A stretch of DNA of 7,600 nucleotides from an uncultured Clostridia bacterium (GTDB taxonomy: Bacteria; Bacillota; Clostridia; Lachnospirales; Anaerotignaceae), in assembly GCA_947036475.1 (NCBI GenBank), contig CAMQRG010000098.1, forward strand, positions 1 to 7,600. Direction: 5' to 3'. Made by a program: the position numbers and the translations under genes. Below the pieces are notes generated by a model. That model did not search any database and was not told the DNA's origin. It saw nothing but the letters and a program-made list of their open reading frames with translations. The stretch's first letter is position 1; every line of letters starts with the position of its first letter. Shown in pieces: positions 1-7,245 of this stretch.

Positions 1-1
1 G

Positions 2-1804
2 ACAGGATACAGCTGTGCAGATTTGTTTTTCCAGAACCCCCTTCTTTCCGCTACAGAAACTGCTGTCGCGGAAATTGCCGCAGAAACCGCAGATCTGGAA
101 CTTCTGCTTGCTGTCGGCGCTCCCGTCCCCGTGGACAACCGCATATTCAACTGTGCGGTCGTGCTTTATTGCGGGAAAATTCTGGGCATCGTGCCAAAAA
201 CATTTGTCCCCAATTACAGTGAATTTTACGAAGAACGCTGGTTCGCAGGGGCAAACGACCTGCTTTCCGAGAGTATCTGCTACGCGGGACAGGAGGTTCC
301 TGTCGGAAATGATATTCTGTTTGCCGCAGACGGTATACCAGATCTGAAAATCGGCATAGAGATATGCGAGGACCTCTGGACGCCCATACCGCCCAGCTCC
401 TATCAGAGCCTGTATGGCGCAACGCTGATTCTCAATCTTTCTGCCAGCAATGAACTTGCAGCAAAACCAGATTATCGCCGCCAACTGACTGCACAGCAGT
501 CCTCCCGCTGCCTTTCCGCTTATGTCTACGCATCTGCGGGCATTGGGGAATCTACACAGGATACTGTATTTAGCGGGCACAGCATGATATACGAAACCGG
601 TTCGCTGCTTGCAGAAACAAAGCTGTTTCAGCGGGAAAGCCAGCTTATTTTCGCGGATATTGATTTAGAACTTATTCTTCATGAGCGCAGAAAACGTTCC
701 ACATTTATGGCACAGCTGCAGCAGCCTGAGGCACAGCGTTTTTACCGTCAGGTTGTCTTTGGTATGAAAGACGCACCACTTGACGGTTTTGAATGGCATC
801 GTCCACTTTCTCCGGCCCCTTTCCTGCCCCCGCAGAATTCTTCGCTGGATGTGCGGTGCGGAAACATTTTCGGTATACAGGTAACCGGACTTGCCAGAAG
901 AATGGAACATACCCATGCAGATACACTGGTTATCGGCATCTCCGGTGGGCTGGATTCTACTCTTGCGCTGCTGGTTGCTGCCAAAGCGTGTGATTTCCTT
1001 GGCCTTGACCGCAGCCACGTTCTCGGCATTACCATGCCAGGCTTCGGGACGACAGACCGCACATACCAGAATGCTTTGAACCTGATGACGGCTCTCGGCG
1101 TATCTAAGCGGGAAATCTCCATTCGCGACGCAGCTTTGCAGCATTTTAAAGACATTGGTCATGACCCCTCTGTTCATGACGTAACCTACGAAAATACACA
1201 GGCACGGGAACGCACTCAAATCCTTATGGATCTAGCAAACCAGACCAATGGGCTTGTAGTCGGTACAGGTGACCTTTCCGAACTTGCGCTCGGCTGGGCA
1301 ACTTATAACGGCGATCATATGTCCATGTATGGCGTAAACGCAGGAATACCCAAAACACTGATTCGTGTGCTGGTAAACTGGATTGCACATACAGATGAGG
1401 TCAATCAGACAGCCTCCGCTATCCTGCTGGACGTATTGGATACGCCTATCAGCCCTGAACTTCTGCCACCCGATGCGGAAGGTAAAATAGACCAGAAAAC
1501 CGAGGATCTTGTTGGGCCCTATGAGCTTCATGACTTTTTCCTCTACCAGATTCTGCGTTTTGGTTATTCACCCGCAAAGGTGTTATTTCTGGCAGAAAAG
1601 GCTTTTCAGGGCGCATATAGCCGCGAAACTTTGCTAAAATGGCTGAAAAATTTTTACCGCCGTTTCTTTATTCAGCAGTTCAAACGTTCCTGTCTGCCAG
1701 ATGGCCCGAAGGTCGGCGCGCTTTGCCTTTCTCCGCGCAGCGACTGGAAAATGCCTACGGACGCTTCCAGCCGTATCTGGTTAGACGAAGTGGACAAGCT
1801 GTAA
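2..1804 (+). CDS. nadE: Glutamine-dependent NAD+ synthetase, 5' end missing
   Basis: Makes NAD+ from deamido-NAD+ and ATP, using ammonia released from glutamine by its own N-terminal domain; cytosolic last step of NAD synthesis. About 600 residues are visible. The frame is open to the window edge and begins with TGYSCADLFF, matching the family's LTGYTCxDLF block, so the true start and about 40 residues lie upstream. The in-frame TTG at 23 is not a credible start. The N-terminal half is a nitrilase-like glutaminase: catalytic Lys at visible residue 66 (VPKTFVPNYSEFYEERWF) and catalytic Cys at 122 (GIEICEDLW); the third catalytic residue, a Glu, lies just off the window. The C-terminal half is the synthetase, with the ATP-pyrophosphatase P-loop SGGLDS at 314-319 and the GTGDLSELALGWATYNGDH block. 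This is the long two-domain (M. tuberculosis-type) form. It ends 96 bases before aroF with no clear terminator between. Confidence 0.96.
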   Translation, partial: TGYSCADLFFQNPLLSATETAVAEIAAETADLELLLAVGAPVPVDNRIFNCAVVLYCGKILGIVPKTFVPNYSEFYEERWFAGANDLLSESICYAGQEVPVGNDILFAADGIPDLKIGIEICEDLWTPIPPSSYQSLYGATLILNLSASNELAAKPDYRRQLTAQQSSRCLSAYVYASAGIGESTQDTVFSGHSMIYETGSLLAETKLFQRESQLIFADIDLELILHERRKRSTFMAQLQQPEAQRFYRQVVFGMKDAPLDGFEWHRPLSPAPFLPPQNSSLDVRCGNIFGIQVTGLARRMEHTHADTLVIGISGGLDSTLALLVAAKACDFLGLDRSHVLGITMPGFGTTDRTYQNALNLMTALGVSKREISIRDAALQHFKDIGHDPSVHDVTYENTQARERTQILMDLANQTNGLVVGTGDLSELALGWATYNGDHMSMYGVNAGIPKTLIRVLVNWIAHTDEVNQTASAILLDVLDTPISPELLPPDAEGKIDQKTEDLVGPYELHDFFLYQILRFGYSPAKVLFLAEKAFQGAYSRETLLKWLKNFYRRFFIQQFKRSCLPDGPKVGALCLSPRSDWKMPTDASSRIWLDEVDKL

Positions 1805-1885
1805 ACTTCTCGCCCATCTTGCCGCAGGACAGAGATTTTCTGATTGGAAAGGCAGCAGATAAAAATATATGTAACGTTTTATGAT

Positions 1886-1893
1886 AAAGGAGG
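1886..1893 (+). promoter_or_regulatory. Ribosome binding site of aroF
   Basis: AAAGGAGG lies seven bases before the ATG at 1901. It decides the start: the open frame runs back to 1844, but the upstream extension has only a non-ATG codon at its head and no Shine-Dalgarno sequence. The protein from 1901 (MVAILKP) lines up with the known N-terminus of the Thermotoga maritima enzyme. Confidence 0.9.
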
Positions 1894-1900
1894 CAGAGCG

Positions 1901-2956
1901 ATGGTTGCTATATTAAAACCTGAAACAAGTGAAGAACAAATTCTCCAACTGAAAAAATGGCTGGAAAACAACGGAATTGAATTGCATATTACACGCGGCA
2001 GAAGCCGCATTATTGCCAGTCTTACAGGTGACACATCGGACATGGATATCGACTTGATTCGCTCGTTTGACATTGTGGAAAACGTCAAACGCATACAGGA
2101 ACCTTTTAAGAAAACCAGCCGGAAATTCCACAGCGGCAGCCTTGTCGTAGATATTGACGGCGTAAAAATCGGCGGCGGTAATTTCCAGATTATTGCCGGT
2201 CCCTGTTCCGTAGAAAGTGAGGAGCAAATCTGTTATATCGCGGAATGTGTCAAAAAATCCGGAGCGGGACTGCTGCGCGGCGGCGCATTCAAGCCCCGCA
2301 CCTCCCCCTACTCCTTTCAGGGGTTGAAGGGCGATGGGCTAAAACTGCTTTTAGAGGCAAAAGAAAAAACGGGGCTGCCTATTGTCTCTGAAATCATGAA
2401 CGCAGTCCATATCCCTATGTTTGAAGATGTAGACTTAGTGCAGGTCGGTGCAAGAAATATGCAGAATTTTGAACTGCTCAAGGAACTCGGGAAAATTCAG
2501 AAGCCCATACTGCTCAAGCGCGGCCTTGCCAGTACAATTGATGAACTTTTGATGAGCGCAGAATACATCATGACTGGCGGAAATGAAAATATCATACTTT
2601 GTGAACGCGGTATTCGTACATTTGAAACCAGAACACGCAACACACTTGACCTCTCCGCTATCCCTGTTCTGAAAAAACTGACACATCTGCCTGTTGTAGT
2701 TGATCCGAGCCATGCGGTAGGATATTCCCAGCTGGTGAAACCACTCGCAATGGCAGCCGCTGCTGTAGGTGCGGACGGGCTGATGATAGAAGTACATAAT
2801 GATCCTTCCAGAGCCCTTTGCGATGGTCCGCAGTCCCTGACGCCAGAAGCATTTGATGATCTGGCAAAATCTGTATTCGCACTGCATCCCTTCGCCTGCA
2901 ACTATGATGAGGATTCGCCAAGCGAAAACAAGGCTTATGAGGATTATTTTTTCTAA
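1901..2956 (+). CDS. aroF: 3-deoxy-7-phosphoheptulonate (DAHP) synthase, type I-beta with regulatory N-domain
   Basis: Condenses phosphoenolpyruvate with erythrose 4-phosphate, the committed first step of the shikimate pathway. The product is 351 residues. Residues 1 to about 68 match the ferredoxin-like domain that in T. maritima DAHP synthase mediates feedback inhibition by tyrosine or phenylalanine; feedback control here is inferred from that. The catalytic barrel follows: IIAGPCSVES at 97-106, GGAFKPRTSPYSFQGL at 127-142, GARNMQNF at 183-190, LCERGIRTFE at 233-242. The four metal ligands of the family are all present: Cys102, His271 (DPSHA), Glu297 (EVH) and Asp308 (CDGPQSL). Compared with the roughly 338-residue Thermotoga protein there is a short acidic C-terminal tail (about 334-351, rich in Asp and Glu and ending DYFF). 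It is the first gene of the aro cluster, 37 bases ahead of aroB. Confidence 0.97.
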   Translation: MVAILKPETSEEQILQLKKWLENNGIELHITRGRSRIIASLTGDTSDMDIDLIRSFDIVENVKRIQEPFKKTSRKFHSGSLVVDIDGVKIGGGNFQIIAGPCSVESEEQICYIAECVKKSGAGLLRGGAFKPRTSPYSFQGLKGDGLKLLLEAKEKTGLPIVSEIMNAVHIPMFEDVDLVQVGARNMQNFELLKELGKIQKPILLKRGLASTIDELLMSAEYIMTGGNENIILCERGIRTFETRTRNTLDLSAIPVLKKLTHLPVVVDPSHAVGYSQLVKPLAMAAAAVGADGLMIEVHNDPSRALCDGPQSLTPEAFDDLAKSVFALHPFACNYDEDSPSENKAYEDYFF

Positions 2957-2978
2957 AACTATCCGCCGCAGTTAAGAT

Positions 2979-2985
2979 AAAGGAG
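2979..2985 (+). promoter_or_regulatory. Ribosome binding site of aroB
   Basis: AAAGGAG sits eight bases before the ATG at 2994, inside the 37-base gap after aroF. It supports the chosen start and the reading of aroF-aroB as one transcript. Confidence 0.85.
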
Positions 2986-2993
2986 TCTGAAAA

Positions 2994-4073
2994 ATGGATA
3001 CTGCAAGAAAAGTCATCGTTAGTGTTTCCACAGAATATGCCGTATTAATTGGGCGTGGACTTTTGGCACGGACAGGGGAAGAAGTCAAAAAACGTATTGC
3101 CCCCTGCCGCGCGGCAGTAATTACAGACAGCAATGTGGCCGGACTTTATGCGGAACCCGTAGAAAGTTCCCTGCAAAAAGCCGGATTTTCCTGCTGCCGT
3201 TTTGTATTTCCTGCCGGAGAAGCCTCTAAAAATATCCGCACACTTTCCGATATTCTGGAATTTCTTGCAGAGCAGGAAATGACCCGTCAGGATATTATCA
3301 TTGCCCTTGGCGGCGGGGTTGTCGGGGATATTGCCGGCTTCGCGGCGGCTGTCTATCAAAGAGGGATTCGTTTTATACTGCTCCCCACAACATTTCTGGC
3401 GGCAGTGGATTCCTCTATCGGTGGGAAAACGGCAATCGACCTGAAAACAGGAAAAAATCTGGCAGGGGCATTTTATCAGCCGCATCTTGTGCTTTGTGAT
3501 ACAGACACGCTCGAAACCCTTCCGACAGAAACTTTTGCGGACGGCATAGCGGAAACCCTGAAATACGGTATACTCGGAAATCGTGAGCTTTTTGAAAAAA
3601 CAGCCGCCGGTATCGTCCGAAAAGACTGGGAAAATGTAATTGAAACCTGTGTCAAAATGAAGCGGGATATCGTCACAGAAGATGAGTACGATATGGCAAA
3701 ACGGCAGCTTTTGAATCTGGGCCATACGTTCGGACATGCTATTGAAAAACAGAGTGGTTACACCATATCACATGGGAAAGCTGTGGCCATTGGTATGCAT
3801 CTGACTGCACAAGCAGCAGAACAACGTGGTATCGCGGAACAAGGGCTTGCCGAAATCATACGACACGCCCTTACCGCAAACGGCTTACCGACCGAAACAG
3901 AGTTTACCCCCGTTGAAATAATGGACGGACTCCTGAGGGACAAAAAACGGCATGGCAACAGGATCAGCTTTGTTTTTCCGGAAAAAATTGGCTCCTGCAG
4001 GATCGTGGAACTCTCTGTTGCGGAAATAGCAGATCTTGCTGAGAAACTACTTGAAAAAGACTGCATGGCCTGA
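2994..4073 (+). CDS. aroB: 3-dehydroquinate synthase
   Basis: Converts DAHP to 3-dehydroquinate with bound NAD+ and a divalent metal (zinc or cobalt); second step of the shikimate pathway, cytosolic. The 359 residues match the usual bacterial length of about 360. The NAD-binding glycine motif GGGVVGD is at 106-112, followed by the family block LPTTFLAAVDSSIGGK at 130-145 and GKNLAGAFYQP. By spacing against the Aspergillus nidulans enzyme, the metal ligands are Glu187 (DGIAETLKYG), His244 (first His of GHTFGHAIE) and His260 (HGKAVAIGM); all are intact. The gene lies between aroF and aroA with gaps of 37 and 30 bases. Nothing is truncated or out of frame. Confidence 0.98.
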   Translation: MDTARKVIVSVSTEYAVLIGRGLLARTGEEVKKRIAPCRAAVITDSNVAGLYAEPVESSLQKAGFSCCRFVFPAGEASKNIRTLSDILEFLAEQEMTRQDIIIALGGGVVGDIAGFAAAVYQRGIRFILLPTTFLAAVDSSIGGKTAIDLKTGKNLAGAFYQPHLVLCDTDTLETLPTETFADGIAETLKYGILGNRELFEKTAAGIVRKDWENVIETCVKMKRDIVTEDEYDMAKRQLLNLGHTFGHAIEKQSGYTISHGKAVAIGMHLTAQAAEQRGIAEQGLAEIIRHALTANGLPTETEFTPVEIMDGLLRDKKRHGNRISFVFPEKIGSCRIVELSVAEIADLAEKLLEKDCMA

Positions 4074-4088
4074 TTTTGCGGCATATAG

Positions 4089-4096
4089 AAAAGGAG
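4089..4096 (+). promoter_or_regulatory. Ribosome binding site of aroA
   Basis: AAAAGGAG, seven bases before the ATG at 4104, occupies most of the 30-base gap between aroB and aroA. It fixes the start at the residue sequence MDIKIGKNAL. Confidence 0.88.
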
Positions 4097-4103
4097 AACT
4101 TGC

Positions 4104-5372
4104 ATGGATATAAAAATAGGCAAAAACGCCCTGAGCGGACGTGTGAGAATCATTTCCTCAAAATCCGACGGGCACCGCGCGTTGATTTCTGCCGCCCTTG
4201 CAGACAGAGACAGCCTTCTGCTGATGGACAGCTGGTCGGAGGATTTGAACGCAACAGCGCGCTGTCTGGAATCGCTCGGTGCGGAAATTACACAAGAAAC
4301 TGTCGGAATCCTCGTTTCCCCCATTTGGGAAGATGCAAAGGCACACACTGTTTTGAACTGCGGCGAAAGCGGCTCCACTCTTCGTTTTCTTCTGCCTGTA
4401 GCAGCCGCACTTGGGCAGTCTGCGCGCTTTGAAGGGGGCAGACAACTGTCGGAACGTCCCATTGGCATACTGCTGGAAGAATTGGAACAGCATGGATGTA
4501 CCCTTTCCGTCAATCGGCTACCGACAGAAATCAGCGGACAGCTGCGCGGCGGAAGATATACTCTGCCCGGCAATATCAGCTCCCAATTTGTCACAGGGCT
4601 GCTTTTTGCCCTTCCCTTGCTGGAAAAAAACAGCGAAATTCGATTGACAACGCGGCTGGAATCAGAGTCGTATGTTGAAATGACACTGCAAACTCTGGAA
4701 AAATTTGGAATTCGCATTGAAAAGACGGAAGTTGGCGGCTATCAGGTATACGGCGGGCAAACCTACCGTTCGCCCGGCATGATTCCCATTCAGGGCGATT
4801 GGTCTAACGCTTCGTTCTGGCTCACCGCAGGCGCGATTAACGGCAGTATTACCTGTCAGGGGCTGGATACACATTCCCTACAAGGAGACAAGGAAATCCT
4901 GTCCCTTCTGGAAAAATTCGGCGCAGAAATCAAAACATATGCTAATGAGATTACGGTGTCAGCTGGCACTTTAAAGGGCTGTCGGATTGACATTTCGCAA
5001 ATTCCCGACTTGTTCCCCGCCCTCTGCGTTGCGGCAGCGGCGGCAAAGGGAAAGACAGAGTTTTATAACGCTGAACGACTGCGCATAAAGGAATGCGACA
5101 GACTGGCGGCAATGGCGGAATGTCTGCACAGGATTGGTGTAGAAGTGCAGGAAAAACCGAATGGACTTGTCATTACAGGCGGTATAAAGCCTCCGGAACA
5201 GCCTGTAATATTAGATTCTTATGGTGACCATCGTATCGTGATGGCCATGGCTGTTGCAGCGGCATCGCTCGGCATTGAAATCATCATAAAAGGCGCAGAA
5301 GCTGTCAATAAATCCTACCCTTCTTTTTTCGCAGAATTTCAAAAGCTGGGAGGTACAGCAGATGTCCTCTAG
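4104..5372 (+). CDS. aroA: 3-phosphoshikimate 1-carboxyvinyltransferase (EPSP synthase)
   Basis: Transfers the enolpyruvyl group of phosphoenolpyruvate to shikimate 3-phosphate, the sixth step of the pathway and the target of glyphosate. The 422 residues are typical. Substrate-binding residues are recognisable by alignment to E. coli: Lys20, Ser21 and Arg25 in SSKSDGHR (E. coli K22, S23, R27), the loop GESGSTLRFL at 87-96 (E. coli GNAGTAMRPL), the Arg of SERPIG (R124), the Asp of IPDLFPAL (catalytic D313), the Glu and Arg of RIKECDR (E341, R344), and the GDHR pair. The phosphoenolpyruvate-site loop departs from the E. coli class I motif: the residue matching Pro101 is Phe95 and that matching Thr97 is Ser91. 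This form is familiar from Firmicutes, and tolerance to glyphosate cannot be judged from it. The 3' end overlaps aroC by 11 bases. Confidence 0.97.
   Translation: MDIKIGKNALSGRVRIISSKSDGHRALISAALADRDSLLLMDSWSEDLNATARCLESLGAEITQETVGILVSPIWEDAKAHTVLNCGESGSTLRFLLPVAAALGQSARFEGGRQLSERPIGILLEELEQHGCTLSVNRLPTEISGQLRGGRYTLPGNISSQFVTGLLFALPLLEKNSEIRLTTRLESESYVEMTLQTLEKFGIRIEKTEVGGYQVYGGQTYRSPGMIPIQGDWSNASFWLTAGAINGSITCQGLDTHSLQGDKEILSLLEKFGAEIKTYANEITVSAGTLKGCRIDISQIPDLFPALCVAAAAAKGKTEFYNAERLRIKECDRLAAMAECLHRIGVEVQEKPNGLVITGGIKPPEQPVILDSYGDHRIVMAMAVAAASLGIEIIIKGAEAVNKSYPSFFAEFQKLGGTADVL
5348..5354 (+). promoter_or_regulatory. Ribosome binding site of aroC inside aroA
   Basis: GGGAGGT lies within the last codons of aroA, seven bases before the aroC ATG at 5362. 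Because the site and start are inside the upstream gene, ribosomes finishing aroA could re-initiate on aroC, which suggests translational coupling. Confidence 0.8.
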
Positions 5373-6438
5373 CTTTGGGGTGCACCTCAAAATCACAATA
5401 TTTGGACAGTCACATTCAGAGGCTGTCGGTGTTGTCATAGACGGTCTGCCCGCTGGGGAATCCATCGACATGGAACGTGTCCAACGTTTTCTGGAGCGGC
5501 GCGCACCAGGGCGGAATGCCTATTCTACCAGCCGGAAGGAAGGAGATATTCCCCGCATGCTTTCTGGTCTGTTCGATGGAAAAACCTGCGGCGCGCCGCT
5601 CTGTGCAGTGATTGAAAATACGAACACGAATCCAAAAGACTATGCACTGTTGAAAGATATGCCCCGCCCCGGACATGCGGATTATACAGCCTGGGTAAAA
5701 TATGGTGCTTCAAACGATTACCGCGGCGGCGGGCATTTTTCCGGCAGGCTGACCGCCCCACTCTGCTTTGCTGGCGCAGTTTGTATACAGATTTTGGAAC
5801 GACGCGGCATTCATATCGGGGCACATATCCTTTCTGTCCACAATATCACAGACACCCCTTTTGACCCTGTTGCAGTAAACAAAAAAACGCTTCGGGACGT
5901 AACAGAAAAAGAGTTTCCTGTGCTGAATGATAATACTGGAGCAGAGATGCGTACTGCCATCGCAGAAGCAAAAAATAATATGGATTCAGTAGGCGGCATT
6001 GTGGAATGTGCCATAGCTGGTCTGCCTGTCGGCATAGGCGAGCCGATATTCGATGGTTTAGAGAGCCGCCTGTCAGCAGCGCTGTTCGCCATTCCTGCCG
6101 TAAAAGGCGTAGAATTTGGCGAAGGATTCCGGTCAACCGCTTTGTTTGGTTCGGAAAATAATGATGCTTTTTTTTATGATGTCAATGGTCAGGTGCAAAC
6201 AAAGACAAACCACCATGGCGGCATCTTGGGCGGCATTTCCAGCGGCATGCCCCTGCTTTTTCGCGCGGCTTTTAAGCCAACGCCTTCCATTGCCAGTGAG
6301 CAGGAAAGTATTTCCCTCAGCAGACAGGAAAATACAAGCCTTCGTATCATCGGACGGCATGATCCCTGTATTGTCCCCAGAGCCGTACCCTGTGTAGAAG
6401 CAGCGGCGGCTGTTGCCCTGCTGGATATGATGCTGTGA
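5362..6438 (+). CDS. aroC: Chorismate synthase
   Basis: Eliminates phosphate from EPSP to give chorismate, the last step of the common pathway; it needs reduced FMN as cofactor. The 358 residues are normal for the family. The two conserved catalytic histidines are present: His18 in FGQSHSEA (the family's GESHG block in its Q/S variant) and His105 in RPGHADYT. RGGGHFSGRLTA at 121-132 replaces the RGGGRSSARETA of enterobacterial enzymes and fits a clostridial form. Further family blocks are DSVGGIVEC, the LGGISSGMPLLFRAAFKPTPSI region, and RHDPCIVPRAVP near the C-terminus. The start overlaps the end of aroA by 11 bases in another frame. The stop codon's final A is also the first base of the next gene's ribosome binding site. 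Confidence 0.97.
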   Translation: MSSSFGVHLKITIFGQSHSEAVGVVIDGLPAGESIDMERVQRFLERRAPGRNAYSTSRKEGDIPRMLSGLFDGKTCGAPLCAVIENTNTNPKDYALLKDMPRPGHADYTAWVKYGASNDYRGGGHFSGRLTAPLCFAGAVCIQILERRGIHIGAHILSVHNITDTPFDPVAVNKKTLRDVTEKEFPVLNDNTGAEMRTAIAEAKNNMDSVGGIVECAIAGLPVGIGEPIFDGLESRLSAALFAIPAVKGVEFGEGFRSTALFGSENNDAFFYDVNGQVQTKTNHHGGILGGISSGMPLLFRAAFKPTPSIASEQESISLSRQENTSLRIIGRHDPCIVPRAVPCVEAAAAVALLDMML

Positions 6439-6443
6439 AGGAG
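6438..6443 (+). promoter_or_regulatory. Ribosome binding site of the fused aroQ gene
   Basis: AAGGAG begins on the last base of the aroC stop codon and sits six bases before the ATG at 6450. It favours 6450 over the in-frame GTG at 6435, which overlaps the aroC stop and has no ribosome binding site. The protein from 6450 (MDLNDFRNRINEID) also matches the usual N-terminus of chorismate mutase domains. Confidence 0.85.
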
Positions 6444-6449
6444 AATTAC

Positions 6450-7232
6450 ATGGACTTAAATGATTTTCGGAATAGAATCAATGAAATTGACAAGCAAATC
6501 ATTGAGCTTTTTGTAGAACGGATGCGTATAGCGGCGAAAATCGCTGAGGCAAAGGCGGCACAGAATCTGCCTATATTGGACTCCAGCCGGGAAAAGGCTG
6601 TTTTACGGCATGTAAAGGAAAAAGCTGGCAAAGAATTTAAGGACTATGCTGAAACGCTTTACCAGACTATGTTTAACGTCAGTAAAAGCTATCAATCTGA
6701 ACTCATGGCAGTGAAAACACCTCTTACCCCTGAGATTACTGCTGGAAATTACGGCAAAAAAAATCACATAAAACTGCTGGTAATCAATGGACCAAACATC
6801 AATATGCTTGGAATACGGGAAAAAAATATCTATGGAAATGAAACCTATGATGCCTTGCTACAACTTCTGGAGAAAACCTTTCAGGAAATTAATGTAAGGG
6901 GTGAAGTTTTTCAATCCAATTCTGAGGGTGCGTTGGTTGAGCGCATACAGGACGCCTATTCTGACGGAACAGATGGTATTATCATCAACCCTGCCGCTTA
7001 TACGCATACCAGTGTAGCTATTCTGGACGCTTTGAAAGCTGTCAGCCTTCCAGCTGTGGAAGTGCATATTTCAAACGTCACAAAACGCGAAGCATTTCGG
7101 CAGGTTTCTTATGCCGGTATGGCATGCGTAAAAACGATTGCCGGCATGGGATTTCATGGCTATGTGGAGGCGGTTCACTTTTTGGCAGACTATATTGCTT
7201 CGCAGGCAGATGAAAAAAGGAAAACCATATAA
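6450..7232 (+). CDS. aroQ: Fused chorismate mutase (AroQ class) and type II 3-dehydroquinate dehydratase
   Basis: A 260-residue two-domain protein. Residues 1 to about 88 are an all-helical AroQ-class chorismate mutase (chorismate to prephenate). Every active-site position of the E. coli domain has its match: Arg7, Arg24, Lys35, Asp44, Arg47, Glu48, Ser78, Gln82 (E. coli R11, R28, K39, D48, R51, E52, S84, Q88). A linker of about 17 residues follows. Residues 107-250 are a type II dehydroquinase (3-dehydroquinate to 3-dehydroshikimate, step 3): INGPNINMLG, Arg123, Tyr128, Asn180, His186, His206, Arg213 and Arg217 match M. tuberculosis R19, Y24, N75, H81, H101, R108 and R112. Both domains therefore look active. 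The lid motif reads REKNIYG where the family normally has REPxxYG. This is the last gene of the cluster, 11 bases after aroC. Both activities happen to carry the name AroQ in the literature. Confidence 0.93.
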   Translation: MDLNDFRNRINEIDKQIIELFVERMRIAAKIAEAKAAQNLPILDSSREKAVLRHVKEKAGKEFKDYAETLYQTMFNVSKSYQSELMAVKTPLTPEITAGNYGKKNHIKLLVINGPNINMLGIREKNIYGNETYDALLQLLEKTFQEINVRGEVFQSNSEGALVERIQDAYSDGTDGIIINPAAYTHTSVAILDALKAVSLPAVEVHISNVTKREAFRQVSYAGMACVKTIAGMGFHGYVEAVHFLADYIASQADEKRKTI

Positions 7233-7245
7233 GAGCATTGCCGCT

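Noticed and set aside
1..5. The window begins GACAG, the last five bases of the Tn5 mosaic end found at the other edge.
   Set aside because: Those bases encode the Thr-Gly expected in the conserved LTGY block of NAD synthetase, so five matching bases are no evidence of adapter here.
1844..1872. A possible promoter for aroF: TTGGAA at 1844-1849 and TATATG at 1866-1871 with a 16-base spacer.
   Set aside because: Each box matches only four of six consensus bases and the spacer is short. In this AT-rich 96-base gap such a match is expected by chance, and read-through from nadE is equally possible.
1880..1885. TATGAT resembling a -10 box just before the aroF ribosome binding site.
   Set aside because: Transcription would start inside the ribosome binding site, and there is no -35 box at the right distance.
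3758..4717. A 319-codon open frame on the minus strand across the aroB-aroA junction.
   Set aside because: It lies antisense to two well-conserved enzymes, is rich in Ser, Arg and Pro as shadow frames are, shows no known motif, and has no reason to span their junction.
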